This document shows, piece by piece, positions 15,627 to 24,236 of a stretch of 36,843 nucleotides of DNA (the stretch's first letter is position 1; each line of letters starts with the position of its first letter). The stretch is from an uncultured Flavobacteriaceae bacterium (lineage in GTDB: Bacteria > Bacteroidota > Bacteroidia > Flavobacteriales > Flavobacteriaceae): assembly GCA_905480425.1 (NCBI GenBank), contig CAJQQG010000006.1, positions 1 to 36,843 of the forward strand, read 5' to 3'. A model generated the notes under the pieces. The model made no database searches. It saw only the letters and a list, made by a program, of their open reading frames with translations, and was not told the DNA's origin. The position numbers and the translations under genes are program-made.

Positions 15627-16163
15627 TTATGGTTGTGTAAACTCAACCATAACTCGATAAGTTCCCCAACCTGCATAAAGATTCACATCTGAACCTGATG
15701 CTTCAAAAGCCATAGAAAGAGCCTCAAGACTTTCTATACTTTCGGAGATAGGAACATCTACCCTTGTGACATCTAAAGATTCGTTGTAAGAATAAGAGCC
15801 CCAAACATGTGTAGCCTTATTTATAATAATGGTCATTTTCTCTAGATTTGGAATAGCATAAATAGTGTACGAACCTGCGTCTAAAATCTTACCACCAACT
15901 TGCATAGGTACATAAAGGGTAAGCTCAGTTGCTTCGTTAGCCCCTACGCGCCATAGCTTTCCGTCAGGAACTAGCTTAGTTATGTCACGCCCATTTAGCT
16001 GAGGACGGCTATATAAAACACGTATTAATTTATTGGTTTCACTGTTACTTGAAGGAAATTCAATCATGTCTAAAGGGCTTTTATCTATTCCCTTATAATT
16101 TTGAGCTTGGAGCAAGTTCAAAGAAACTGAACACAGTAATAGTAGAGTAATTAAATTTTTCAT
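15627..16163 (-). CDS. DUF2911 family exported protein
   Basis: This 178-residue protein has a signal peptide (NLITLLLLCSVSLNLLQAQ, residues 3-21) and one DUF2911 domain. The conserved segments are LYSRPQLNGRDI, LVPDGKLWRVGANEATEL, GSYTIYAIPN and a WGSYSYNES motif. The family is widespread and often duplicated in Bacteroidota, and its biochemical role is unknown. A CATCTTTG sequence just upstream (16199-16206, minus strand) is a one-mismatch -7 element, so it probably has its own promoter. It also has its own terminator. Confidence 0.88.
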   Translation of the reverse strand: MKNLITLLLLCSVSLNLLQAQNYKGIDKSPLDMIEFPSSNSETNKLIRVLYSRPQLNGRDITKLVPDGKLWRVGANEATELTLYVPMQVGGKILDAGSYTIYAIPNLEKMTIIINKATHVWGSYSYNESLDVTRVDVPISESIESLEALSMAFEASGSDVNLYAGWGTYRVMVEFTQP

Positions 16164-16225
16164 GAAATTGTTTTTAAAAATTATTAAACCAATATAACAA
16201 AGATGTTGGTAAAATAATATTGTAA

Positions 16226-17092
16226 TTAATAATTAAATGAAAAAATAGCTTGAACAGGATGATGGTCCGAAGCCCAGCCTCCAGAAGTTGTTTTTAGCCA
16301 AATATGAGTTGATTTAAGTGTTTTCAGCCCTTTTTGAAAAATATAATCAATTCTTTCTTCTCCATTTGAAAGTTTATCAAAACCTGTAAAAGTCCCATAA
16401 TTGTTAGCATTAGTTGGTGTCTTTTGCATAACATCTACATAAGCATTTTGAAAAATTTTTATGGGGGCTGTATCGGGAGTTAGATTAAAATCACCTGTAA
16501 TTATTACAGGAAAATTATTCGTGTTTAACATTTTAATCTTTTGGTGTATAAGTTTAGCCGATTGAATTCTAGCCAGTTCCCCAATGTGATCAAAATGAGT
16601 GTTGAACACCCAGAATTTCTGTCCTGTTTCCTTATGCTTAAATTGAGCGTACGTACAAATTCTTTCTAATGCAGCATCCCAACCAACAGAAATAACTTTC
16701 GGCGTTTCAGAAAGCCAAAAAGTATCTGTTTGTAACAGAGTTAAACGATTAGAATTATATAAAATTGGACTATACTCCCCTTTTGTTTTTCCGTCTTCTC
16801 TACCAACTCCCACGAAGGAAAATTCTGTTAGTGAAACATCTAGGAAAACCAATTGAGGATCTAACACTTCTTGCATACCAATAATGTCTGGCTTTATTTC
16901 TTTGATATAATTAGCTACTCTTTCTTTTCTATATTTCCATTGATTCTCACCATCATTTGGATTATCATATCTAATATTATAGGATAAAACTGTAAGTTCA
17001 TTTTTTAAGGAAAAATTCATGCTCAAAAAAAAGGGGGAAATATAGCTGTAACAAAAAAGAGAAACTGAAAAAAAAGAGAATAGGTTAATCAT
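16226..17092 (-). CDS. Secreted endonuclease/exonuclease/phosphatase family protein
   Basis: This 288-residue metal-dependent phosphoesterase has the DNase I-like fold. The catalytic set is complete: N39 (LSYNIRYDNPNDG), E75 (IGMQEV), H166 (NTHFDHIG), D201 and N203 (ITGDFNLTPD), and D276-H277 (ASDHHPV). A hydrophobic N-terminus (residues 1-24) suggests export. If M25 is the start instead, the protein would be cytoplasmic. Members act on nucleic acids, inositol phosphates or sphingomyelin, and the substrate cannot be told from sequence. It is divergent from the CotH-like lipoprotein gene. Confidence 0.9.
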   Translation of the reverse strand: MINLFSFFSVSLFCYSYISPFFLSMNFSLKNELTVLSYNIRYDNPNDGENQWKYRKERVANYIKEIKPDIIGMQEVLDPQLVFLDVSLTEFSFVGVGREDGKTKGEYSPILYNSNRLTLLQTDTFWLSETPKVISVGWDAALERICTYAQFKHKETGQKFWVFNTHFDHIGELARIQSAKLIHQKIKMLNTNNFPVIITGDFNLTPDTAPIKIFQNAYVDVMQKTPTNANNYGTFTGFDKLSNGEERIDYIFQKGLKTLKSTHIWLKTTSGGWASDHHPVQAIFSFNY

Positions 17093-17183
17093 ATTAGATT
17101 TTTAAAAAATATAAGATAGTAAGATTTATATATAATCAAATAACTCTTATGTTTTATGTAATTTTACTTTTAAGTAATAACTA

Positions 17184-18545
17184 ATGAAACATACTTTATA
17201 TCAAATAATTTCTGTCAGCTTTCTGTTTTTTCTTTGCTTTAGCTGTAATAAAGAAGGCACTAAAATTGGAAATGAGTTAATAACTCCAGATGTCATATTA
17301 GGCCCCCCCCTTCCATTAATGAAAATCCAAACGGGAAATCAGAATATAGTAGATGAACCTAAAATTCCTGGAAGTCTTCAGATTTATCAAGAAGAATTGT
17401 TAGTAGAAGAACATTTAATTGGAATTGAAATTAGAGGTTCTAGTTCTCAAATGTTTGATAAGAAATCTTATGGTTTTGAAACTTGGGATGAAATGGGAGA
17501 GGATCTAAATGCCTCTTTAGGTGGATTTCCAGAAGAAGAAGATTGGATTTTATATGGACCTTATAGCGATAAATCTCTTGTGCGAAATGTATTAATTTAT
17601 GAGCTCTCAAATAACATGGGACAGTATGCTAGTAAAACTAAATTTTATGAGCTAGAAATTAATGAAATTTTCCAGGGAACGTATGTGTTAATGGAAAAAA
17701 TAAAACGAGATAGAAACAGGGTTGACATTAGTAAAAATAAAGTGGAAGATATTACCGGTGGATATATCATTAAAATTGATAAACCAACAGGAGATGGAGA
17801 TTGGTATGATGAAAATATTGCATTTGCCTCACAATATAACACAACAGGTCTTTTAGTGGATAGGGGTAATATTAATTTCTTATATGAATACCCTAAAGCT
17901 GATGATGTTTCTGATGAGCAAAAAAAATATATTCAGGATTACATTCATCTTTTTGAAACTGCTCTTATTTCAGAAGACTTTGAATCAATTGAAAATGGAT
18001 ATAGCCAATTTATTGACTTAGATAGTTTTATCGACTTTTTTATTTTAAACGAATTTTCAAAAAATCCAGATGGTTTTAGACTCAGTACTTATCTCCACAA
18101 AGAAAAAGGAGGAAAATTAAAAATGGGGCCTATTTGGGATTTTAATCTTGCTTTTGGAAATGTGAATTATTGTGAAGGAGACTCACCATATGGATGGGCG
18201 CATCGATTTAATGATATTTGCTCTGGTGATAACTGGCAAGTGCCTTTTTGGTGGAATCGTTTTTTAGATGATCCTGAATATGTGAGCTTATTAAAAGAAA
18301 GATGGGCAATTCTGCGATCAGAGATTTTATCCTCAGATACAGTTTCAGGGAGATTGAGGGAACTTCAAGATAATTTGAAAGGGTCTAGTGCCATTGATAA
18401 AAATTTTGGCAAATGGCTTATACTAGGTAAATATATTTGGCCCAATAAATTTATTGGAAATAGCTATGATAGTGAAATCAATTATCTAGAAGAATGGATT
18501 AATGAGCGTTTTGATTGGCTAGATCAAAATATAAATGAACTTTAA
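17184..18545 (+). CDS. CotH kinase family lipoprotein
   Basis: This 453-residue protein has a lipoprotein leader ending LCFSC (Cys at about residue 21), so it is probably anchored to the outer membrane. The body matches the CotH protein-kinase-like fold: GIEIRGSSSQMFDKKSYGFE, then LYGPYSDKSLVRNVLIYEL, then YVLMEKIKRDRNRVDISK, GGYIIKIDKP and the metal-binding-like MGPIWDFNLAFGN. CotH of Bacillus phosphorylates a spore coat protein, and bacterial homologues are mostly uncharacterised. Eight consecutive C (17303-17310) near the 5' end encode GPPL, and slippage there would switch the gene off. A near-consensus TATGTTTT lies at 17148-17155. Confidence 0.88.
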   Translation: MKHTLYQIISVSFLFFLCFSCNKEGTKIGNELITPDVILGPPLPLMKIQTGNQNIVDEPKIPGSLQIYQEELLVEEHLIGIEIRGSSSQMFDKKSYGFETWDEMGEDLNASLGGFPEEEDWILYGPYSDKSLVRNVLIYELSNNMGQYASKTKFYELEINEIFQGTYVLMEKIKRDRNRVDISKNKVEDITGGYIIKIDKPTGDGDWYDENIAFASQYNTTGLLVDRGNINFLYEYPKADDVSDEQKKYIQDYIHLFETALISEDFESIENGYSQFIDLDSFIDFFILNEFSKNPDGFRLSTYLHKEKGGKLKMGPIWDFNLAFGNVNYCEGDSPYGWAHRFNDICSGDNWQVPFWWNRFLDDPEYVSLLKERWAILRSEILSSDTVSGRLRELQDNLKGSSAIDKNFGKWLILGKYIWPNKFIGNSYDSEINYLEEWINERFDWLDQNINEL

Positions 18546-18567
18546 TTGATTTTTGATTTAGTGTCAA

Positions 18568-18599
18568 TTTGCTTCATCTACCTCATTAATTTACCTTTA
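18568..18599 (+). promoter_or_regulatory. Probable promoter of the TIM-barrel gene
   Basis: TTTG (18568-18571) and TACCTTTA (18592-18599, one mismatch to TAnnTTTG) are separated by 20 bp, a typical Bacteroidota -33/-7 spacing. The ATG is 20 bp further on. Confidence 0.4.
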
Positions 18600-18619
18600 T
18601 ACATTACACTATTAAGATT

Positions 18620-19534
18620 ATGAAAAGAAGACAATTTATATTTACTGGTCTAGCGGGCTCAATTGGCGTAACAAGCTTATCAAGCTTTAGTACTTTATCA
18701 AATAATAATCCCTCAAACTTAAAAATATCTATCACACCCTGGTCGTTAATGCGAACTGGATATGGTGATAATGACCCTTTAGGCATTAATGTTTTTGACT
18801 ATCCAGCAGTTGCAAAGTCAATAGGTTTTGAATTCATAGATCATGAAATGTTTCATTTTCCCCCAAACCTTAATAAAAAACATTTAGCTACAATGAATGC
18901 TAATATGAAAGCTGCAGGAGTGAAAAGTGGAGTATTTCTAACTGGGGGTGTTGGAGATATTGGAGATAAAAACCTCACAAAAAGAAAAAAAGCATTAAAA
19001 ACCTATAAATATTGGGTAGACATCGCCTCTGAACTAGGCTGCAAAAGCATGCGTAATGTATGTGGTGAGAATATCACCATACCATTTGATGAAAAACTAA
19101 ATTATGTAATAGAAGGAGTCTCTGAATTAGGAAATTATGCAGCAACAAAGAATATTTCTTTATTGATAGAAAATCATAATGGATATTCTTCAAGTCCAGA
19201 ATGGATGATCTCTTTAATGGAAGCCGTGAATCTTAAAAATGTTGGTGTTTTAGGGGACTTCACTAACTGGACTCTTAAGCGCAACCCAGATACCTTTTAT
19301 CCAGATCCTTATAAAGGGATCGAATTACTTGCTCCTTATATCCGTGCTGTCAGTGCGAAATCATCTGAATTTACGTCTGAAGGAGAGGAAATCACAATCG
19401 ATTATAAACGTATGTTTGAAGTGCTTAAAAAAGCTCCACAGTTAGAATTTATTGGCGTTGAATTTTTTGGGAATAAAATTTCAAGAAAAGAAGGCGCTAT
19501 TCGAACTAAAGAACTAATTGAAAAAGTTATTTAA
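18620..19534 (+). CDS. Exported TIM-barrel sugar phosphate isomerase/epimerase family protein
   Basis: This 304-residue protein starts with a Tat-type leader, KRRQFIFTGLAGSIGVTSLS, so it should be exported folded. The rest is a xylose-isomerase-like (AP endonuclease 2) TIM barrel. Likely metal ligands are the acidic residues in FIDHEMF, LLIENHNG, LGDFTNW and FIGVEFFG, at the ends of successive strands. Such proteins isomerise or epimerise free sugars or 3-keto sugars in the periplasm. The substrate is unknown. It lies 74 bp after the CotH gene with its own probable promoter. Confidence 0.85.
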   Translation: MKRRQFIFTGLAGSIGVTSLSSFSTLSNNNPSNLKISITPWSLMRTGYGDNDPLGINVFDYPAVAKSIGFEFIDHEMFHFPPNLNKKHLATMNANMKAAGVKSGVFLTGGVGDIGDKNLTKRKKALKTYKYWVDIASELGCKSMRNVCGENITIPFDEKLNYVIEGVSELGNYAATKNISLLIENHNGYSSSPEWMISLMEAVNLKNVGVLGDFTNWTLKRNPDTFYPDPYKGIELLAPYIRAVSAKSSEFTSEGEEITIDYKRMFEVLKKAPQLEFIGVEFFGNKISRKEGAIRTKELIEKVI

Positions 19535-19549
19535 GAGTTAATCCGTTTG

Positions 19550-22500
19550 TTATCTAGTAAGGTATATCCAACCCTCTTTATCCGAAATTCCGTCTGATTC
19601 TAAATCTATTTTATAGAAATAACTCCCTGATGGGATTTCATTTTTTTGATTTCCAGAAGGCCAATTATTTTGATAACGTTTTGAAGAATAAATCAATGCG
19701 CCAGTTCTTGTGTATATAAAAACTTGGTTGTTTGGGTAAGCATCTATTTTAATAACTTTCCATGTGTCATTAATTCCATCCCCATTATCTGAAACAAACT
19801 CGTTGATCAAAAAATCATCATAGCTTGCTGGATTTGGATCAATCGAATCTTCAATTCCATCATTGTCTTTATCTAAATCCAAACAATCTATAATACCATC
19901 ATTATCGAAATCTGGACTCAATGAATTTGAATCTTTAGGGTTAGAACCGCAACTAATTTCATCTTCATCGGTTTGCCCATCATTATCATCATCGAGATCA
20001 CATAAATCTCCTTGTCCGTCTTGATCAAAATCATTTTGGAGAGGATTCGCTAGACCTAAACAATTATCACATACATCACCTATTGCATCTAGATCTTCAT
20101 CTAGCTGATTAAAATTATCAATTGAAATACAATTATCACATGCATCTCCCCTACCATCATTATCAAAATCTAATTGATTAGGATTTGGTATCTCTGGACA
20201 ATTATCGCCAATCCCTATATAACCATCTCCATCTGAATCTAAATAACCTGGGAATTCATTAACATTTAAGGGATCTGTTTCAGCAGCAATTTCTGCTTCA
20301 TCAATAAAGCCATCGTTATCATCATCAATATCTAAACAATCAGGTATACCATCAAAATCAGTATCATTTGCTCTTGAAAGATTGTTCAAAGGATCGGAAC
20401 CGCATTCAAGTTCAACAAGATCACTTTGACCATCGTTATCATCATCAGTATCATAAAAATCTATCTCTAAATCTAGATCAGTATCTAAGGGATAACTAGA
20501 ATTATCCAAAGGATCCGTCCCAACTATAATTTCTAATGTATCTAAAAAACCATCTCCATCATCATCAACATCATCTAAATCAATAATACCGTCTGAATCA
20601 GTATCTAAGGGAATACTGTTACTATCTATAGGATCACTTCCAGCTAAGATTTCTATTGTATCAAGAAAACCATCATTATCATCATCAGTATCACTATTAT
20701 TACCAATACCGTCAAGATCAGTGTCTACCCATTCAGTTGGATCATTGGGAAATGCATCAATTGAATCCTCTACCCCGTCTCCATCACTATCAGAAACTGC
20801 AGGCGAAGAACCTGAAGCTGTGACACATGAATTTAAATCATCAGTAACAGTTAAGTTAACAGTCACTGAAGTTGTATTTCCAGATGGATCAGACACCGAA
20901 AAGGTAATTTGCTGTGTACCAACACTAGTACAATCTAGGGTTGAATTTATTAGTGTTTTTGATTTTCTGTTAAATAAAGATTTATTTGTAGTTGATGAGT
21001 TTTGAGTAAGTTTATAAGAATATTTTAAATCATCTACAACGTGATAATTTGTTGAATTTCCTGTTCTAGCTGCAAAATGCATGTACCATTTAGATAACTC
21101 AGATGAATCAAATCCAGATAATATTTTATTACTAAAGTTTAAGCCAAAACCAGAGAAATCAAGACCATTTTTATCGTAGTTAATTGTTATTAAATTATTT
21201 CTTGAAAAACTTTCAGTATTGTTAGATGCAATCAGATTTCCATTCCAAAATACTTTTTCAGCATTTTCATATTCATCAAAACTAATTGATAGCCCAGTGT
21301 CCGAGGGTTCATCTTCAAAATTAGAATATTGTACAAAATCTATTGAAGGACCAAAATTAAAACTCATACCATCAGCACCACTTCCTCCATATTGTTTATG
21401 GTTGAATTGAATTTTAAAATTATCTGAATTTGGTGTTTCTGGGTTGAATTTGAATATACCCCATGATTCTTCTGTTAGATTGGTTAGACTTAATACCCCA
21501 TCACCAATTTTCGCATCCCCATTTAAATTACTCATCGGGGGTTTGTAACTAAAATCTATAGTTTTTACAACTGAATTAATTGTCTCTATTTTTGAGCCTT
21601 TTATTACATAACTCTCAATTGTACAATTATCAGTACTCCCATTATCAAAAAGTTCCCACGAAATATTCATAGTAGAAAGCTGATCTAATGAAATAACAAG
21701 GTCTTGAGCTCTGGCAACTGGGGCTTCAACATCATTTACAGTTACAAGCTGAACCGCCGAAGTAGCATTTCCAAAAGTATCGGTCACAGTCCATGTTACG
21801 GAGGTTACACCAATTGGAAACACATTCCCAATTGGAGCATCATTTCCATAGGAATCCACGCCACAATCGTCATTAACAATTACAGTCCCTAAGTCAATTC
21901 CAGAGGCTAAACAAGAGCCTGTATCAGCATTAACTACTACATCACCTTGTAATACTAAAGTAGGGTTTGTATTGTCTGAAAAAGTTACTCTTTGAGTTAC
22001 TGTTGTAATATTTCCAGCGGTATCACTCGCGGTCCAAGTAATAATTGTTACTCCAGAAGGAAAACTGTCAGGAGCATTATTGGAATAGGTTACATTACAG
22101 TTATCTGAAACTGTTGGAACTCCTAAAACAATAACACAGGATTGAGAATTAATATCTGCTGGTGGTATAATAATCGGTACGGTGGTATCTGATACATTAA
22201 CAGTCTGGTAAGAAAGAGTTTCATTTCCTGATGCATCCACCACACTCCATGTTACCGTTGTTGTTCCAATAGGAAAACTGTCCGGGGCATTATGGGTTAC
22301 AGAAGCCACGCCGCAATTATCACTTGATGTTGGAGTCCCTAAAGAAACACCAGTTGCAACACAAGAATCAGAGTCTGTAGTGATAGTAAGGCTTACTGGC
22401 GGTGTATTTAAAGGGGCTATGGTATCTGAAACTGTAACTAATTGAGTTGCAGAAACAGTATTCCCCTGGTTATCTGTGACCTGCCATAATACCGCTGTTA

Positions 22501-23740
22501 CTCCAGGTAAAAAAGAGACTGGGGCGTTATTTGCAGGCGTTCCAACACCACAATTATCTGTGGCTGAAGCTACACCAATAGTAACACTACAATTTGAACT
22601 CACAATATCTGCGGGAATTGTCAATACCGGAAATTCATTGTCTTCGACTCTAATGAGTTGCGTTTGAGTTACGGTATTACTTGCACTATCAGTAATGGTC
22701 CAAGTAATGGTTGTTACTCCTAAAGGAAAGGTGCCAGGAGCATCATTTTCTATAGAAGCTATAGCACAATTATCTGTAGCAGTTACCGTTCCAGTGGTTA
22801 AAAGTGTCGCAGAACAACTTCCTGTATCGGTTCCAATGGTAATATCTGACGGCATTATAACTGTTGGTAGAATTACGTCACTAGGATCAACCACTACATC
22901 TTTTGTCAATCCATACACTGAACCATCAACTAAAGTTGACGAAATAGTCACGGTATAGGTTGTAAATTGATTACTTGGTGGATAAAGTTTTGAATAAACT
23001 AATGTAGTACCTGAAGCTGCAACGCTTTCAATATCATCTAGGCCAAAATCCATTGTCCAGGTTGCAGTTGCTGCTGGAATTGCTTTAATTACCACATCAT
23101 CAAGACCCCAGTTGTCATAAGTAGGTCCACTATTATTTGGTTGGTACCATAGGAAAAGTGTGTTTGTAGTTTGAGCAGCTTCAGGAATTGAAATATCATT
23201 AGGATACCACGAATACCATGGTTTTAACTTATTTCTATCAGTGTCCCATCCGTCAAAAATTTGAACATAATTATCTCCGTTATTAATAGAGTAGTATAGA
23301 TATACTTCTTCATTGGGAGCATCACCATCTTCACACCTACCAGTCCCATGGTCATCAGCACCATAGCGAATCAAAAACTCTATACTTCCACCTTGAGAAA
23401 CGTCTACCGAAGATGTTTGCACATATCTACGACCAAAACCAAAGCGATCACCAGGTCCAGATGTCGTGGTTGCCCAAAAATAATTTGAATTATCTGGAGT
23501 ATTTCCTGTAGCTGCATTACATGGCTGTGAGATACTGAATGGAGAAGTAATCCAACCTGTAGGTAAAGCGCCATCATTAAAATCAAATTCAGTAACACTT
23601 ATTTCATTAGGTACATTTTCTATGTCAAACTCAAATAAAGTACCACTACATGTTGTAGATGATGGGGTACCACTAAACTTCATTTCCTGACTTAAAGCAA
23701 AAAAAGAAAAAAGAAAAAAGAAAAAATTAATATACTTCAA
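19550..23740 (-). CDS. Giant secreted mosaic protein: reelin-like, HYR, lectin-like, TSP3 and CHU_C sorting domains
   Basis: This 1396-residue protein has a signal peptide (1-18). Residues ~50-220 resemble a reelin-type jelly-roll repeat (GSIEFLIRYG, EEVYLYYSINNGD, DNWGLDDVVI). Five HYR (Ig-like) domains follow at about 290-367, 368-439, 440-518, 519-592 and 593-672, each with a DNC motif and ending in a VTD or ASD type strand. A sixth Ig-like domain (672-970) is split by an L-type-lectin-like insert (~710-930; GADGMSFNFGPS, GLSISFDEYEN). Residues ~983-1300 are Asp-rich thrombospondin type 3 calcium repeats (DSDGDGV, DTDDDNDG). Residues 1312-1396 are a gliding-motility CHU_C C-terminal domain for type IX secretion and surface attachment. 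The role is probably adhesion. It overlaps the upstream 130-residue gene by 14 bp. Confidence 0.92.
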   Translation of the reverse strand: MKYINFFFFLFSFFALSQEMKFSGTPSSTTCSGTLFEFDIENVPNEISVTEFDFNDGALPTGWITSPFSISQPCNAATGNTPDNSNYFWATTTSGPGDRFGFGRRYVQTSSVDVSQGGSIEFLIRYGADDHGTGRCEDGDAPNEEVYLYYSINNGDNYVQIFDGWDTDRNKLKPWYSWYPNDISIPEAAQTTNTLFLWYQPNNSGPTYDNWGLDDVVIKAIPAATATWTMDFGLDDIESVAASGTTLVYSKLYPPSNQFTTYTVTISSTLVDGSVYGLTKDVVVDPSDVILPTVIMPSDITIGTDTGSCSATLLTTGTVTATDNCAIASIENDAPGTFPLGVTTITWTITDSASNTVTQTQLIRVEDNEFPVLTIPADIVSSNCSVTIGVASATDNCGVGTPANNAPVSFLPGVTAVLWQVTDNQGNTVSATQLVTVSDTIAPLNTPPVSLTITTDSDSCVATGVSLGTPTSSDNCGVASVTHNAPDSFPIGTTTVTWSVVDASGNETLSYQTVNVSDTTVPIIIPPADINSQSCVIVLGVPTVSDNCNVTYSNNAPDSFPSGVTIITWTASDTAGNITTVTQRVTFSDNTNPTLVLQGDVVVNADTGSCLASGIDLGTVIVNDDCGVDSYGNDAPIGNVFPIGVTSVTWTVTDTFGNATSAVQLVTVNDVEAPVARAQDLVISLDQLSTMNISWELFDNGSTDNCTIESYVIKGSKIETINSVVKTIDFSYKPPMSNLNGDAKIGDGVLSLTNLTEESWGIFKFNPETPNSDNFKIQFNHKQYGGSGADGMSFNFGPSIDFVQYSNFEDEPSDTGLSISFDEYENAEKVFWNGNLIASNNTESFSRNNLITINYDKNGLDFSGFGLNFSNKILSGFDSSELSKWYMHFAARTGNSTNYHVVDDLKYSYKLTQNSSTTNKSLFNRKSKTLINSTLDCTSVGTQQITFSVSDPSGNTTSVTVNLTVTDDLNSCVTASGSSPAVSDSDGDGVEDSIDAFPNDPTEWVDTDLDGIGNNSDTDDDNDGFLDTIEILAGSDPIDSNSIPLDTDSDGIIDLDDVDDDGDGFLDTLEIIVGTDPLDNSSYPLDTDLDLEIDFYDTDDDNDGQSDLVELECGSDPLNNLSRANDTDFDGIPDCLDIDDDNDGFIDEAEIAAETDPLNVNEFPGYLDSDGDGYIGIGDNCPEIPNPNQLDFDNDGRGDACDNCISIDNFNQLDEDLDAIGDVCDNCLGLANPLQNDFDQDGQGDLCDLDDDNDGQTDEDEISCGSNPKDSNSLSPDFDNDGIIDCLDLDKDNDGIEDSIDPNPASYDDFLINEFVSDNGDGINDTWKVIKIDAYPNNQVFIYTRTGALIYSSKRYQNNWPSGNQKNEIPSGSYFYKIDLESDGISDKEGWIYLTR

Positions 23741-24119
23741 CTAGACTTATATTTGAGAGTGAAAAAATTTCTAGGCTTTTTGATGATTTTTTAGGATTTT
23801 CTTGCTTAAATATTTTTAAATCTATAGGGTTATAATCACAGCTACCCGTTCTTACCTCATTAGGCTTAAGAACAAAAGCAACTTTATGTTCTTCATTTTC
23901 GTTTTCTTGAACACCTTTGTGAAAATTAATCACCATTGTCTCATCAGCTTTATTGATTATTCGAATTAAATAATATTCAAAACTTAAATCAAGTTTTTTA
24001 CTTCCACAAATAGATGAAGTGTATTCGATTTTTATTTGTTCATTCTCATAATAAGGAGACCAATTTTCTTGAAGAGGTATAGAGAAATATAAAACAAATT
24101 GAATTAAAATTAATGACAT
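23727..24119 (-). CDS. Small exported protein of unknown function, coupled to the giant surface protein
   Basis: This 130-residue protein begins with a hydrophobic leader (MSLILIQFVLYFSIPL). It continues with a predicted beta-rich domain: YENEQIKIEYTSSICGSKKL, YYLIRIINKADETMVINFHK, then FVLKPNEVRTGSCDY. Two cysteines (in SICGS and GSCDY) could form a disulphide. I do not recognise the family. Its last 14 bp overlap the start of the surface-protein gene in another frame, which implies co-transcription and coupled translation. It may therefore serve the export or assembly of that protein. Confidence 0.7.
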   Translation of the reverse strand: MSLILIQFVLYFSIPLQENWSPYYENEQIKIEYTSSICGSKKLDLSFEYYLIRIINKADETMVINFHKGVQENENEEHKVAFVLKPNEVRTGSCDYNPIDLKIFKQENPKKSSKSLEIFSLSNISLVEVY

Positions 24120-24190
24120 ATAAGTTGTTATGATAATAGTATAAATTTAGTGATTTTTAATTACTAAAAGTTTAAAAATGAAGTATTTAC

Positions 24191-24198
24191 TATCTTTG
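24191..24198 (+). promoter_or_regulatory. Probable -7 promoter element of the HAD hydrolase gene
   Basis: TATCTTTG is a perfect TAnnTTTG, 38 bp before the ATG at 24237. A TTTA at 24171-24174 is a weak -33 candidate. Confidence 0.45.
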
Positions 24199-24236
24199 AG
24201 GATATCTTATTAAAAATAATATTTAGTTTAAAAAAA

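Noticed and set aside
19800-20780. Regularly spaced ATCATC-rich repeats that could suggest a CRISPR or other repeat array.
   Set aside because: They are the Asp codons of thrombospondin type 3 repeats in the large minus-strand surface protein; spacing and sequence vary with the protein.
20721-23000. Several 60-95 codon plus-strand frames inside the giant surface-protein gene.
   Set aside because: They are antisense shadows of the repeated HYR and TSP3 coding sequence, with no family resemblance or start signals.
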